Below are positions 37,901-52,900 of a stretch of 64,000 nucleotides of DNA, piece by piece. The notes beneath the pieces were generated by a model, which did no database searches, was not told where the DNA came from, and saw only the letters and a program-made list of their open reading frames with translations. The position numbers and the translations under genes were made by a program. This stretch comes from Eublepharis macularius (lineage: Eukaryota; Chordata; Lepidosauria; Squamata; Eublepharidae): positions 23,270,001-23,334,000 of the forward strand of contig NC_072801.1 in assembly GCF_028583425.1 (NCBI RefSeq), read 5' to 3'. Every line of letters begins with the position of its first letter. Position 1 is the first letter of the stretch.

Positions 37901-40900
37901 AGCCAAACCTCACAAACTTGCACAGTACAAGTTCCTTGTTCTGCTCATTTCATTCATTCCTCCATTAGCTGATGCTCATTTGCCCTCAGCATTCTATGCT
38001 TCCTACAGTACTCTCAGTCCGTATTGGGCCCCTTTCCTTTTACTTTACAAAGTAATTTTTTTCCTTTCTGCTGAGAGGGGGGGCGTGGCCCAGGTATGCT
38101 AAGATTTGTGTGCAGGTACCTGTGTTTTGTTATCCTGCTGACCGGCATTTGACCCTCAGGTTTGCCCTTAGAAGTGTTAATGCTGATAGCTCTGCCACCA
38201 ATCTAGCTAAAAACTGTTTTGCACACTTAAAAAGAAGAAGTAGGATGTCTCTTCTGTAACAAGCACCATCAGAACTTGGACACATTCTACCAATGTGCTC
38301 CATCCGCTGCCTGAACTGGCATATAGCCTCATCTTAAGCACATCAGCAGGTATTGGCCTGATCCAAAGAGCCACTCTTGAATTTCTGCGTGGATTCCAAG
38401 CCTTTTCTGCCCCTTTTCCATAGCTGCCTCTGAAAAGCTACTCCTGAAGATAGTTACCTTCCAGAGCAATGTCAGAGACAGGACAAAGGGGTGCAGGTGA
38501 ACAGAAACATTGGTGGAAGCCCCCAGCAAACATATAAGTGTTTTAGGGCTTTCCAGATGCATGTGTGGGCCTCTTCAGATCCCATGGCTTGTCTGGGAAA
38601 GAAAAAAACCCACTGATTTTAGGAGAAATTGTTCCTTTGTAAGATTTACAAAGCTAGTTTGGTGTGGTTAAGAGCGCGGGACTTTAATCTGGAGAGCCAG
38701 GTTTGATTCCCCACTCCTCCACTTGAAGCCAGCTGGGTGACCTTGGGTCAGTCACAGCTCTTTCAGAGCTCTCTCAGCCCCACCCACCTCATGGGGTGTT
38801 TTGTTGTGGGGATAATAATGACATACTTTGTAAACCGCTCTGAGTGGGCACTAAGTTGTCCTGAAGGGAGGTATATAAATCGAATGTTGTTGTTGTTATT
38901 TGGCACCCTCCGAGTCAGGTGCTGAGGAAGCTCATAAGTTCTGCTGGCTTGTTATGGTTAATGGACAGCAGACGTATCCCTGTAATGAAGGATGAAAGTC
39001 TGGAAGCCCCACTGAAAGTTTCATGGGGGAGGATCACAGAGTTCTCAGTCTATTTTCATTGCAATTGTGAAGTAGCTGACAAAGCCCTTGTCAACTTAGC
39101 AGTAGTAGATTCTGTAGTATGCTTGGTTAGAAGTTCTGCCTTCCTAAAATTTGCTGTCTCCTCTGCAGAGTTGTTCAGTGTTTTTTTTAGAACCAACTAG
39201 ACTGGTGTGTGTGGGGGGGGGGAATCTCAGATATCCAAGCCTTCATTTTGCATGAGTGATTTTCCACATTGTTTTGTTTTATGGTAGCCTGTTTTGTGGA
39301 ATAATAGCATACCATGCTAGCTTCTTTCTTTCTTTGGCCTCTTTTAGGTTAGGGAAGCTGTGATCTCTGTCATGGGGGAGTGGCTACTGCACTTACGGGA
39401 TAGATACTCTTACTTTCACAAGTTAATCCCCCTGCTGCTCAGTGGCCTTGCTGATGAAATGCACGAGAACAGGTAAGCTGAATGCCAGATCAAGTGATCA
39501 GGAAACAGGAAAACTGTCCTGACATTCACAGAGCTCTGGGGAAACCCATTACTTTTGAGGCATTGCTGAGCTGCTGGCCAGAGCAGGATAAGCTTTTTAA
39601 AACAGAAGGTCACTCAAATAAAAAGGAGAACCCATGTAGTATAGCAGTTAGTGTTAGACTAGGATCTGGAAGGCCCAAGTTTGAACCCCACTCGGCCATG
39701 GAAGCTCGCTGGGTGACCTCAGGCTAACCCACACTCTCAGCCTAATCTGCTTCACAGGGTTGTTGTGAGGACAAATGGAGGAGAGGAGAATGAAGTAAGC
39801 CCCTTTGTGTCCCCATTGGGGAGAAAGGCGCTGTATAAATGAAGTACATAAAAGTAAAGATGCTTTATGCTCAGGGAAAATTTGTCCTGCTTGCATGTAT
39901 AATATAGAAAAGTTTAAACTTGTGATCATGTGACTTCATACCAGATTTTGTGGTGTCTGTGGAAGGAGCTCAAGTCTTAGAAAATTGACAGGTGGTGTGT
40001 GTCCCATTAATTCCTAGACCTTGCAGTTAACCCAGAGGTTGGGGCACACAGCTGGATCTTGGAATGGATGTATTCCATTCAGAAGCCACATACCTCTGTA
40101 TCCACTCAACAGAAATGCCTGCAAGAATCTGAGATGGGGGTTGCCTCTTTCCGAGCAGCTATTAAGCATCCCTAAGGTGTTCCTGGCCAGGGCTTGCACA
40201 TACTAGTAAACCTTTTATCAACTGAGGACTCTCAGCCAAATGCATAAAATGTCTCCAGTGGAGAAAGTAGTGTGTCTGCACTGACATCTGGTGAAAGGAA
40301 TGCTCTCTATGTGAGACATTTCTCCTGTAGCAGCTTGTTCACACACACAGATTACCATCATGCCACAGCCAGTGTGCATGCATGTGTGAGCCCTGTCTAA
40401 CTCTCCCTTTACCTCATACTGCTTCATAACTTATTAGTTTAAACCAGACTCCTAAAATATAAAAACTAGATCCCATTCAAATGGCTGTGAAAATCAATCA
40501 CAAGCACGTAAAATCTCACAACGGAAAGAGTTACGGGTCTACTATTATCCTCTAATAAGGAGTGATGTCTTCATATGATCTATATTTTGGAGCAAAAGAA
40601 AAATTAAAAGATTCCTAGCCTCGGAAAAATAGCTGCATTCAAAAGTCACATGATATAGAGTGTCCACACTACCTATACCACAGTCCCATACTCTTTCAGA
40701 ATATGGTACCCTACGATACCTCCCTTGCAGAAATCTAGATGGTATGGCATGTAGGTGTACCAACATGAAGGCACGCCTATATGGAGGAACAGTCAAATAT
40801 GACCCAATAGTCAGGAAGCTGACCAGATCGAAGGATACCAACAAACTGATTAGAGCTAACATCCCGTGCTTTACAAATCATGCTGTTTAGTTATAACTAA

Positions 40901-43900
40901 ATAAACATTTCTTAACCATGCTCAAGGCTTTTTGTCTAGTAACTGAATGGAGGGGGTCCGAGGAAGGATCAAAGACCTGGAGTCGTTGCTCTACAAGTTT
41001 ATTCCAGTGGGAAACGAAAGAGTCCTGTCTAATCAAACCTAGGTATCCCTCTTGGATGTCAAAGTGTATGATTTTAACTTTATGAGAAAAAGCCTTGATC
41101 CATGCTTCAAGAGATAATTGTCCCAATTCGGCGTGGAGGGCCACTCCCACTACACAATTCTGAATTCCAGAGATGGAAGTAGGAATTTAAGGAGAATTGG
41201 ATCAAAGGAATCCTCTATTTTATCAATTCAGATACCTGTTTCATATAAACTTTGCACAGCCACTTTGGCAGAGAGTTTAATGGCAGCTGGAATATATTGA
41301 GCCTTTGATGAATAAAAGAGCCGCTTGCACTGATACCATTACTGATACTATTGCACTGATATTGCAAGTTAATCTTTGATCAAACCAAACCCCTCGATAT
41401 TGTTACCATGAACTTGCCACTTATGGTGTGCCTGTGATTTTTTACCAAAGACAATGATCTTGGATTCTTGATTGTTGACTATCAGGTTTTCTTCTAGACA
41501 ATAAGAGAGAAACGCCTTTATCAGAAAAGTCAGTCCTGAAGTTGTTCTTGATAGGAAAGCTGCATCATCAGCTAAAAATAAAATAGGAACTTTCATATTA
41601 GCAATAAACGGAGAACCGAAGTTTCTGTTTCTGTTCTGATCCCTCCCAGTCAAAATACATCCAAGGAAAATACAGCTTTGGCAAAGGGCTCTCAATGAGT
41701 TTATTTGGTCTGGTCGCAAACCAAGAGTTGGGTTTTGGACATTACGTCAGCCCTCAGGTTTAGGTGGTCTGAATGTCCCAAACCTGTCTTTATATCATGC
41801 TGCCTCTTCTTTGGCTCCATTGATTCAGGCTTTGAGACTGAACCCAGCAGAAGCCTGGATCTCTGTAGAAAGTTTCTTTTCTTCGCCACTTTCCTTACTG
41901 GTAACTATCTGGTCCTCAGTTAAAAATAGGCCAGTTATAACTTCTTCCAACTCCCTGTTAGACAACATGCTGAAAACCTGGGATAAATATAGGAAAATCT
42001 TAGCTCCGGATATCTCTCCCCTAACATCTTTCATTAACCAAGAGTGGTTCCCCCCAGGAAAGGATTTAAGTGAGTTTAGGGAATGGAAAGACTCTGGGAT
42101 ATTGCTGATTACTAACTGGATTGAAAATGGGACAATTCTGGAAAAATCTATAGTGGAAGAAAGGTTCAGAATTAGGATATCTTGGTTTAGATATCTTCAG
42201 CTGAAACATCTGTTCACCAAGCTGATCAGGTCCAAGGATTTGCTTCGGCCCCAAACTCCTTTTGAGGAAATAATTTGGAATGGGGAAGATGGTAAACACG
42301 GTAGGATTTCAACCCTTTACAATTTATTATTAAGGGTGATACATAAAGACCCTCTGCCATACCAAAAAAAATGGTCTGATTCTCTAAAACGGGTTATCTC
42401 GGAATCTGATTGGAAACATATATGGAATTCCCCTTCCAACAAATCTAGTTGTTGGAATATTAAACATCAATTTTACAAGCTGCTGTCCAATTGGTATTTA
42501 ACACCACATAAATTGAATCAGATGAACAGGTTGTTGAGCCCTCTGTGTTGGAGATCTTGCAAGCAGGAAGGCACGACCCTACATATGTGGTGGGAATGCC
42601 ATTTTGTTCAGGAATTTTGGAGAGTGGTTCACAAAGAGATATTCAACATGATGGGTCTTTCGTTGCCCTACTCCCCAGAATTTTTCCTATTGGATTTTTG
42701 GCCCAATTCTGTGTTAGATAGGAATACTAGATCTCTTGTCTCGATATTAGTTGCCTCTGCTCGTCTGGTCATTGCTGGGAACTGGAAATCCCTCAAAGGC
42801 CCATTGATAAAAAAATAGTATCAGAAAATCTGGGAGCAATATTTGATGGGTGGGATTATGCATAATCCATTTTTTGGGAACTTGCATATGGCAGTCCCTT
42901 TATTTGAATACAATGAAATATGGAAACCAATTTTAGATGTTTTAAATGCCAAAGAAGTAACTCCCCCAAATGCAACAAAGTTGAAATGCTTGTTTATTGT
43001 AATTCTTGGGTTTTTAACAATTTGCCGAAAGTGGTTTTGATAATGTCTTTTATGGTTTAGTTTTAATCCCTTTCTTATTTGTACTGTACGGTTTTATCAT
43101 TTCTTGTATTAAATTTGGATTTTTAAAAAAAGGAATAAATGGAGAATACCAATCCTGGGTGGAGACTGCAGAACCCATATCATTAATATACAAATTTAAA
43201 AATAAAGGAGCCAGCACACACCCCTGATGTACTCTCTGCTGTAGGGAGATTACATTAGAAAGTTGACCATCTAATCCATAGTGGACTTGTGCAGTGGGGT
43301 TAGAATACAGAATCTCATTCAAAGCCAAAAGTCTATTGTCAATAGATGTTGATTTTAACTTATACCACAATCTGGTATGGGGTGATCCAGCCATTTGAGA
43401 ATCAGTGAAATGAAAAGATGAGAGCATAAAGGAGAGTCATTGTTCAGATGAGATGCTTCTATAACTGATCATGGATACATCTAACTTACTGTCAGAGAAC
43501 TTTGACTATTTTTAGACTAATGTGGTCTTGACGATCTTGAGAAATGCAACTGTGATTAAAGAATGCCCTGGAGTAGTAATGCCTTTTAAAGATTTCCCAG
43601 TGAGTTCAGAAGGGATCTCGGGTTTCACATGACACCTTGTAGAGATCTTTCCATAGATTGGTCATAACAAGCAGCATTTTGTGACAGTTTTGTTTTAACA
43701 CTTTAGGGAACTGGCTTTGAGTTACTGGAAGAAAGTAGGTTTGCAGTGGGAAAAAGAAAATGAAGATGACATTAAGGATAAACTGGACTTCTATAGTACG
43801 CCGCCTTATTATCCTCAAGGATGTAAGTATTGAGATGTTGGAAATATCCAAAGAGCAGGTCATCCCTACATGATTGTGTAGCTTTTTTGATAATGGGTGT

Positions 43901-46900
43901 ATGGAGTACTGTACCATCGAGAGAAATCACAGTAAAATGAAAACCAAAGAAGAAAATTTAAATAGTTAGGGCATGACAATTTCAGTATCCATTTTTTGTC
44001 GGCCTATTAGTTGTATAAACTCATCAGTCCTTTTCTTTGGCAACTGTGGTCTCTGTTGCATCTTGCATAACTTTTCAGCACATTTACTCTGAACACTTGT
44101 GTGTAGTAAAAGAATGCTTGCTGGAGTAAAACCCCTCAGTGCTTGCCTAGAGCGGGGCCTTTAGCTCCTGAACTGGAAAGGCCTAACTTATTTATTTACT
44201 TCCGAAGCAGCTTACATCCTCCTCCTTTCCTCCGTTTTATCCTTGCGAACACCCTGATAGTGTGTGATTGGCCCAGGTCACTCAGCCTTAAAATAAGAGG
44301 GATTGCATTATTTCCCAAGGAAAGATCACCCTGAGTTCTTTGGAGGAAAGGTGGGGTACAAATGTAATCAGATCATTGGTCTATCAAGGTCAGTATGGTC
44401 TGATCTGATTGGCAGCAGTTTTGCAGAGTCTTAGGGCCAAGCTACAAGTGACAAATGACACAGGTTGGACTCTTGTCAGCCTCCCTCAAGTTTTGATGGG
44501 AAATGTAGGCAGCTTGGTGGAATGTTGGACAAGGGACAGTTGAAAAGTCCATTGGACAGCAGTTGGAGAGCCAAGCTGCAAGACCAGGATATCTACATTT
44601 CCCATCAAAACTTGAGGGAAGTTGACAAGTGTCCAACCTGTGTCATTCGTCACTTGTAGCTTGGCCCTTAGATTGAGGTCTTTCATGTCATCTGCAACCT
44701 GATCCTTTTAACTGGAGATTGAACCCAAAACCTTCTGAATGCCAAGCAGATGCTCTACTACTGAGCTACGGGGCCCCTTTCCTTTGTGAAATCTAAAATA
44801 TATATACAACCACTGTGTATTGGCACGTTTTGTATCTAGCTTACTGAACTGCAAAGTAGGCAGCAAATGTAGCACAGGAGAGCAGGCAGAAGTATGCATC
44901 ACCTGAACCTGCACCACGTCCTGGCTTGCTTGTTCTCTGCGTGGGAGCACCCTGAAGTTAGCCCTCCATGCCATGTGCCATCAGAGGAACCCTAGTTGCA
45001 GCAAACAGCTTTCTGATCTGCCTCTTCCAGATCCTAGGGATCATTTCCTCTGTATTGTCCTGTTTATAGAAATACCGGAGTGGAATCTTCTTACCAGGTT
45101 TATCTAAAACGCCCTGGGGAAAGACAAATCGCATTCAGTCTAGGTTTGCTGCCTTGGGTATGACCGTGGCAAAGAGGAGAACTGTTCTTGCTAACGGTTG
45201 GTTGACATATTTTATAAAGAGCTTGCAGCTGATTGAACTTGTCCCTTTATTTGGCTGAAGGACCTCCTAATCCGTCCTCTGGATAATTTACCCTAGAATA
45301 TTTCTAGTTTCTGTACTGAGGCTGCTCAAATAGCTGGAGACTTGGCAGTCAAAGAGCTGCAAGGGAATAAGATATTATAAAAGAGGGGGGAGAGTGCCAG
45401 TGGGCAATCCCAAGCATTGTGGGAGCTGCGTGAGGTAGTCTTTTCTGCAAGAACAAGTGTGGATCACACGGCTGGGCAGCATCCCAGCTGCCTAGTTGAA
45501 TTGGCTTTTCAAGCCTCGTGCTCCATAACTACTTGTAAATATGTGTCTCCAATAAAAAAAGATTAATAGCAAGTTGAGCATTTCAGACATCTGACCTATT
45601 AATTTTACACTGCAGCTCTTAAGAAGTTTAAAATTTTGGATTGGGAGGTGCTTCTCTTATGCGTATCAGCTGTGAAGGTACATGAGATAAGTTCTCCTGT
45701 CCAGTTGCCTGTAGCTGGGATTAACACGTTAAGTGGTGGCCAACCTTTTGGGAAAGGATGCTATGAGCAGGAGAAAGTGTTGTCCTGCAGTTCGTAAGCA
45801 TCTCTCTCTGCCTTGGAGTGTTTGTCTCCAATTTCCAGAGTTTGAGGAGCAGTCTTTAGGCCTCAGTTCCAATGATCTTTTAAACTGTGATTTAGAGCAT
45901 CGATTCTCAGTTTTTTACTTACTTTACTTATTTCATTTATATGCCACTTTCTTCTTTATATTTATATTTATATGCCACTTTGGCAATCCAAAGCAGATGA
46001 TGATGATCTCTTCTTCATTTTATCCTTACAACAATCTTGTGAGGTAGGTTAAGCTGAGAGCCTGTGACAGGCCCAATGTCACCCAGCAACCTTCCATGGC
46101 AGAGTGGGGACACCAACCGGGGTCTCCCAAATCCTAGTCCAACACCCTAACCATTACACCATGCTGGCTGTCATAGCCTCTGTGGGAGTCATGGTGCCCA
46201 CCAACATGTTTCCTGGCGTCCACTTGCTTCTTTCCCAAAGCAAAGAGCTGGATCCAACCAATTTTTCAGTTGCTGTAAGGGGAGGAGGGTTCCCTTTGAA
46301 CAGCAATAAAGCTATGTTGAGGATCATGGGACTTGCATGATCCAAAGCCATGTGTGACAGAGGCTGTAGTAAGGAAGGATTTTATCTTCATTTAGTTGGG
46401 CCCAAAAGTTCAATGTCCAACATTTGTACAAAGTGTACACTTTAATACTTGCTTCTAATTAGTTTCCAGGGACTGAAACGTTATAACAGCCAAATATAGA
46501 TCCCATCCAGTTTCTCCGTTTTAATGTGGATTTGAATTATTTTTGTTTAACCTCACTTGTTGTAGCTGCAACCTCACGAACTTGACACCTTCTTCGGCTT
46601 TGATCTCCCTTGATGGAGATCGCAGGCTGGGGAGGAAAGTCAAAGAAGGAATTCATGGCAGTTCTAACAATAGGACAACTTTCTTCTGAGAACTTTTTTT
46701 TTTTAAATTGCCTGAAGGTCTGGGCACAAACAGGTTAGAGGAAGGAGGAGGGGGAAAGCCTTTGACAGCGGATGAAATAGCCGTATTTGAGCATCAGAAC
46801 TGAAGGGACTGTTGAAAAGCAGTGGTCAAAAGTCATCTTTTTTTTTTTTTAAGCTATGCCTCTGGTCAAATGTGATGCCACTCTCTATCTTTGTCTTCTC

Positions 46901-49900
46901 AGACAGATTTCTGTCTTTGACCTTTTTTCCTTTTGTTTGGTTCTTTGCTGTCAATTTCCATAATGCAAGTTCTGTCTTCCGTGACAGAAAAAGAAGCTGT
47001 CATCAGAGTGCCTTTGAAGAGCCTCGCCTTGAAGCAAGGCACTCCAGAACACTTCTCTGTTCTGTATCCTGTTTATCTTTACATTAGGGTTTTGAAAAAA
47101 TTATTTGACTAGCTAGCCACACAGGCAGGGGAGTTGCTCCAGAGATTTCTTTTGTGTGCTCCAGCTTCTCCATTCAGTAATGTGTTGTCAGCAGCGCATG
47201 CTAGGCACTGCATAGTATTTATCTGGAGCAAAACAGCACTGTTGGCCATTTACTACAGCCCTGCTGAGTGTTATGCACAATCCCTGTTTTTGCTAGTTTG
47301 ACAGTAGATAGTGCCTTGTTTCTCCTGCATTGTGGCCGCTCAGGGTTGGTGCTATAAAATTTTAAGTTGTGTGCCTGCCCTTCCAGAGCATCTAGCCAGG
47401 GAGTCTAAAATTTGGAATCCCACATTCCAGGCTTCAGCTTGAGCAGGTGTAGCTTTGTTTGTTCATCTCTGATGGCCTAAGCACGGCCTCTTTAAATGAA
47501 TATCAATGACACACTGCTTTACTGAACCAAGTTAACATGGAATGATAAAAAAATTCAGAAGAGGGAATCTTTTGGACAGTAAGACCACGTCCCAACCTTA
47601 TCACTCTTTGTGGTTTTGCCAGGAGAGCAGGGGTGTTACTGATGTTTTGGATTTTGCTTTGGCAAAAACAAATAAGTGGGTTCTTGATCAAACCAAATCT
47701 GAATTCTCTGTAGGAGCTAAAATGAAGAAACTGAGGCCATCGTACTTTGGTCACATCATGAGAAGACAAGGCTTACTTGAAAAGACAATAATGCCAAGAA
47801 AGATGGAAGGCAGTAGGAAAAGAGGAAGATCCCAAATGAGATGGATTGACTCAATAAAGGAAGCCCCAGCCTCTAGTTTGCAATCCCTGAGCAAGGCCAT
47901 TAATGACAGGATGTTTGGGAGGTTGTTAATTCATAGGTTGTCTTTAAGTTGGAAGCGACTTGATGGCACGTAGCACACACACACACACAACACACACACA
48001 AAATAGCCAGAACTTTAATAAAGGGACATTGGGTCATTTCAGAAGTTAGATGTCTAGGGACTGAGTCATATGTGTAATGGTGCAGCACATGAACCCCAGG
48101 TGCACATTTTACTCTTGTGTATGGAACTGGTACAATCCCTGTAACTACTGCAGCTCCTGAAAGGTGTGTCGCCATCATGGCAGTGGCCTGAATCTGTGTG
48201 TCTGTACTTCCATTTCATGTGCCGCTGGGTCCTTACGAACATACGGACTTTGCATAGAGGAAATCTAGCAGCTCTTGTGTGAATCAGACCCTGTCTCAGT
48301 GTGAGATTCTTTTGGTCTCCTTGGGCAGGTAAAATGGTTGTGATTGTGTGGCATTCGACACGGTGGTTTGATTTACTTAAAAGCATCCGTCCCACATGAA
48401 GACTTCAGGCAGCTCATGAATAATCCAAGTAATATAAAATGTTCGCCTAATAGGAATACTGCAGGCATTGTTTGTCGTAAGTCTTAGAGTGTGGAAATGT
48501 TTCCAAATGTTTTGTAAAGCCTTTTACTTCCTGAATTTCCTCTTTCTGTTTCAAAAAATTCCCACCTAGTGGCTCGACCAGGGCTGGGCTGTCGGGAGTT
48601 GGTGACGAGAGACCTCTTCAGAATCCTACCCGGCCTCTGCCACGATTTGACCGACTGGGTTACTGACACCAGAGTCAAAGCATCTCGGCTTCTCTTCATC
48701 CTGTTGCAGCACGCAGAGGACCACATCACTCAGCACATGGAGCTCCTCCTCAGGACTTTGTACCGTGCATGCTTAGATGAGGAGGTCCTTGTGGGGAGGG
48801 AAGTGAGTATTGATGGGAGCGTCTGATCTTGATATTTTGCAAAATCAAGGTCCGAGAGGGAAGAGGAGTTAACCAGTCATTCAGAGGCTGGAACACTCAA
48901 AAGGGAAGGCATTCGGAGCTTTTTAATTTATAAAAAGCACAGCCAGGGGGAGGTACATGGTAAAAGTTTATAAAATGAGGTAGGTCGAGATATTACGGGG
49001 TGCAGAAAGTAGACAGGTGATTCCCCCACCCTTCTCCCATAATACTAGATCTTGAGGATACTCTCTGAAAATGTCAGGATTAGGATTAACTGTGGAGATA
49101 ATTTCTTCACAGAGTATGCACTGTTATTAACAGGCCCTCCTCCCTATTCTTGGTATTGAGTATTTGTGTGCTTTTAAATTAAATTATTTTTATACTATTT
49201 TAAATGTTGTTTTAATTAAAATTGTTTAAAACATTGTTTTAAATGTTTCAATGTTTGCTGCCCTCGGGGAGCCTAGTTGGGTAGAAAGTCAACGTACAAT
49301 TTTTTTAAATAAATAAATAAAATGAATTTCACTGTTCAGGATCTGAGCGTGGCCTTAAAGCAGCTTAGACAGCTTTAAAAGGAATCTAGGCAAATTCACA
49401 GAATCTAGATTTCTCCGTGGCTGCTAACAGTCCCCCTTACAGGCTTCCCGAATGCAGCCTGCCAACTTCTGTGTGAAATGGGATGCTGGATTAGCTAGGC
49501 CTTTGGCTTGTCCCAGCAAGGTGATTCTTAGTAAATCCTATGCATTCAGCTCCCTGGCTGTTTTGTCTCCCACGTGCTACATCTTTTTGCATGGGTGAGA
49601 ACTATCCCAGAAGGGCAAAGGATTTGTCCTCTGGTGGATCTGGTCAGTTATTTTTCTTGCATGGGCCATATTAAGCTAACTATATTTCTGTTCAGTGTAT
49701 TGTTCAGATCAGCTATGAGAGCTGTTGAAATTGCCCTTCACCTCTATGGCACCAGCCAAGCCAAGCGTTGTTAAACCGCCTCTTAAAAATCATAAGCAAC
49801 AGATTAAATCATGAAATGCCTCAGGGGGATGAATTCCATTTAAAAACTATGTGTGGTTCATGCCCTTTCTAGTTAATTTCACATGTTATCTGTTTCTCTC

Positions 49901-52900
49901 CCTCTCTGTACAATCCTCCCACCAAATTAAGGCATGCTTATTCCTGGCAATAGCCTTAATTGGTGCTCAGACGCTGCCTGTTTACACTTCCTTCCTGCTG
50001 GCATTCTTTTTACCTATGTGTGTGGGGAAAAATCATTAATGTGCTTTGTAAGTTTCAATATTATCCCTTTAAAGTCCAAGGAAGTTTTGCGGGAGTCCAG
50101 AACTGAATAAGGGGATAAGCAGCCTGAAAGAGGTGTTGCCATGGGTAACAGGCAGAAGCAGATTCCTTATTGCCGATTTTGGAAGTTTGATAAGCAAAAT
50201 AATGCATACCTTTGTACCTTTAGGAAGACCAGGTTTTTTTTATTTTCCACATGTGCCATCAAGAAAAAGAGGGGGGCATTGTTATATTCGCATACAAGTT
50301 ACAGCTATTTACAGTAATTAAAAAAATAACCTGTGTAAAACCTTTTCAATAGTCATCGTATGTTTGAGGAATAAGATACTAATTTTGACAAAAATGGAAT
50401 CTTTCAGTTTTGAAAAATCTGATGCTGAGTTGGGTGCAGACAGCCCCTTCACTGCTTTTGCTGCAGTCCAGATGCTTTGCATGCAGGGACTTGCCATTCT
50501 CTGCTGTGAAAAGGGAAATGCTTGGGGTATGCAGGGGGTGATTCCCATTAATGCATGAGGCATTGACCTCTGATTCACGGGAACAGGGAAGCCTTTGTGC
50601 TCCTTCTCTGACTAGGAGTAAGGTGTAATCCCTCCCCCCAAAATACCCCTGGGTTCAGTGTGTCTCTGCAAGACCTGTGTACATAGTAGTGAGTTTGATG
50701 TTGGTTCTCTTCCCCATCCCAAGGAAGTACATGAGTGAAATACTTTCCTTTAACTTAGAGAGCAGTGGTTCTAATTCCATGGGTCATGGAGAGCTGTGTT
50801 CACAATTACCATCAACCATAAGAGTCACATTTACTTCTGTCCCTGGTGTCAGGTGTGCACTTAAAGTAGGCTCTCAACTTGCCCATTACTCCAGCAGCGT
50901 TGTTGTTTTGGGAGGTGGGGACCAGTTACAAGCCCCAGTTACAAGCAAGGGCCTTGCCCACTTTCCTGAAACATCAGGTGGGCGCCACATTGGGGAGTGG
51001 TGCTCAGAATAGTCACAGGCGGCTTCTGAGCCACTGAGTGAGCATCACTGCTTTAGAGATATTTTGTAGCAGCTGTATGCTTCTGTAGGAACACCTAACA
51101 CAGCCGTATATCTCTAGAGGGCTTTGGAAGTGCTGCATGACCAAATGAAGGAACTGGGGTGGTGGCCCGCAAAAACACACACTATTAGCAAAATGTTGAT
51201 CGTACTGATGGGATTGGTGTGTAGGAATAGCTCATATATTGTAAGAAACTAGGGGGAAGGGGAAGCAATGTGAGTAGACTACAGATTCCCTTGGTGGCTA
51301 GGGTTAAGGTGTTGGTCTTAGTTTTTTGTGCTGGGCCTCGATCTACCCTCATACAGGTCAAGTTTTTTAAAAAAACAAAACCCAGTCCCTTCAACCTTGG
51401 CATTTTAGTGCTTTCAATTACTAATGTAGGAAGAAAGAAACTTTGCTGCAGAAGCAGCAGGTCCCATATGGGCTGCTTGCAGATATCCACCTTCCACATC
51501 GACAGCCGGAAGTTGTGTGCTTGTTCTCTGCTGAGGCTGGCTTGTGAGTAGCGGAGCAGGAATGGGCTTGGCTTGTGCTTCCCTGCCCCTCTGGCAGGCA
51601 AGGAGACAAAACTCTGTCTCCCAACAGCAGTCAGATTTTACAGTACTATGAATGTTAGCTTCATCTCTTGGGAAGGAGGGGGGGGCTCTTTAAAATGGGG
51701 TTGAGGAAGAATGGGCCGCAGAAAAGACAGGAAAACCAGTAAGTCCTGGGAGGGCATTGGAGCTAGAAGCTGGCTGAAAGGTTTGGTTCATCATGGAAGT
51801 TGCATAGTTCTGTCCTGCGTGTTCGGAATATCCTAGCAGATTCTTGAGCCAGATGCTCAAACGGGCATAGGAGCATGCATTTTTCACTAAACGCATCAAG
51901 AAATGTGTTTTTTCATATGTATAAGAGTGGAAAGATCTACCGGGCAATGTCTGAAGCAGGAAACAAACAAACAAAAAAGCAGGCACTTTCAGTTTTTAAA
52001 AATGCTGTGACAAATGTTATTGGACTTCTCCAGTCTGTTCAGCCACATCTTCTGTTTTGCAGTGCTTGAAAGCAGCGGAGTTGATCGGCACCTTTGTCAG
52101 CCCTGCAGTGTCCCTGAAGTTAATTGTTTCGGACCTCAAGAAAGCACCCCTGCCTTCTCACCTGATGGTTCTCTCTGCTGTGATTCGTGGTTCTCCAAGA
52201 AAGGTCTTGCAGCCTCAGCTGGTGTACCTGGCAGACACCCTCTCCCACCCACATGTCAGTCAGTGCACTGCAGAGGTGAGAAGATGGCAGGAACCTTTAA
52301 AGCCTTAGCATGTCTTATTCGTGAGGGATGCAGGGCCTTCAAATCTGCTCATGCCTGTTGTTGAAAGCAAGTTGTATGCTGGTGATTGTGTACATGACCA
52401 ATTCTCACTGCAGTTTATACACATTAGTTACATTTTGTCAGAATAGATGGGAGCCCAGTCCTCATGAGCACAAGTGTTTGTGACCCATTAGTGATAATGG
52501 AATAGCTTCCTTATACGCAATCTGTAAGATTTGCTTAGTTTGCTATTTATCTGCCTTAAGGCATCCTCCCCCCCGTCTCCCGAAAAATTCTGCTGGAAGT
52601 GGTTTGCTCACCGTAAAATCCACAAACTCCTTAAAAATCCCAAATTGTGTGTGATAATTCCATAACAAATCATACCAAGAATTTTCACGTGGAAGATGAT
52701 TCTGGGTGGAAATTGGAAGCGCGGGATTCCTCCTCTTGAACTATTGCCAGTTAAAAGACTACTGGTTTGTTTTAAAGTCAGAACTGTTGCTTTTTGGGCT
52801 GGTTTTGGTTCTGAGTACATGCCATCTTTATAATATGAGGGCTGCTTCTCCCTTTAATAATTGTAGAAGATCTTTTAAATGACTTTTCAAAACTCAGCAA

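Larger units (their letters stand above)
39473..43706 (+). other. DNAAF5 intron 3
   Basis: It holds a SINE (39630-39862) and a 3-kb antisense non-LTR retrotransposon remnant with an L1 fragment nested in it (40430-43440). Nothing else recognised. Confidence 0.8.
43823..48569 (+). other. DNAAF5 intron 4
   Basis: It holds SINE sequence, a Harbinger MITE within a SINE (44365-44785), an inverted SINE (45925-46172) and a BovB 3' end (47680-48000). The remaining sequence (45000-45900, 46200-47500, 48010-48560) has nothing recognised. Confidence 0.8.

Noticed and set aside
41811-42818. 335-codon ORF as a host gene
   Set aside because: It is the C-terminal part of L1 ORF2, with the LSPLCWRSC...HMWWEC motif and bounding target-site duplications.
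44700-44785. Functional tRNA gene on the minus strand
   Set aside because: The tRNA-like A and B boxes are part of a SINE; the acceptor stem does not close.
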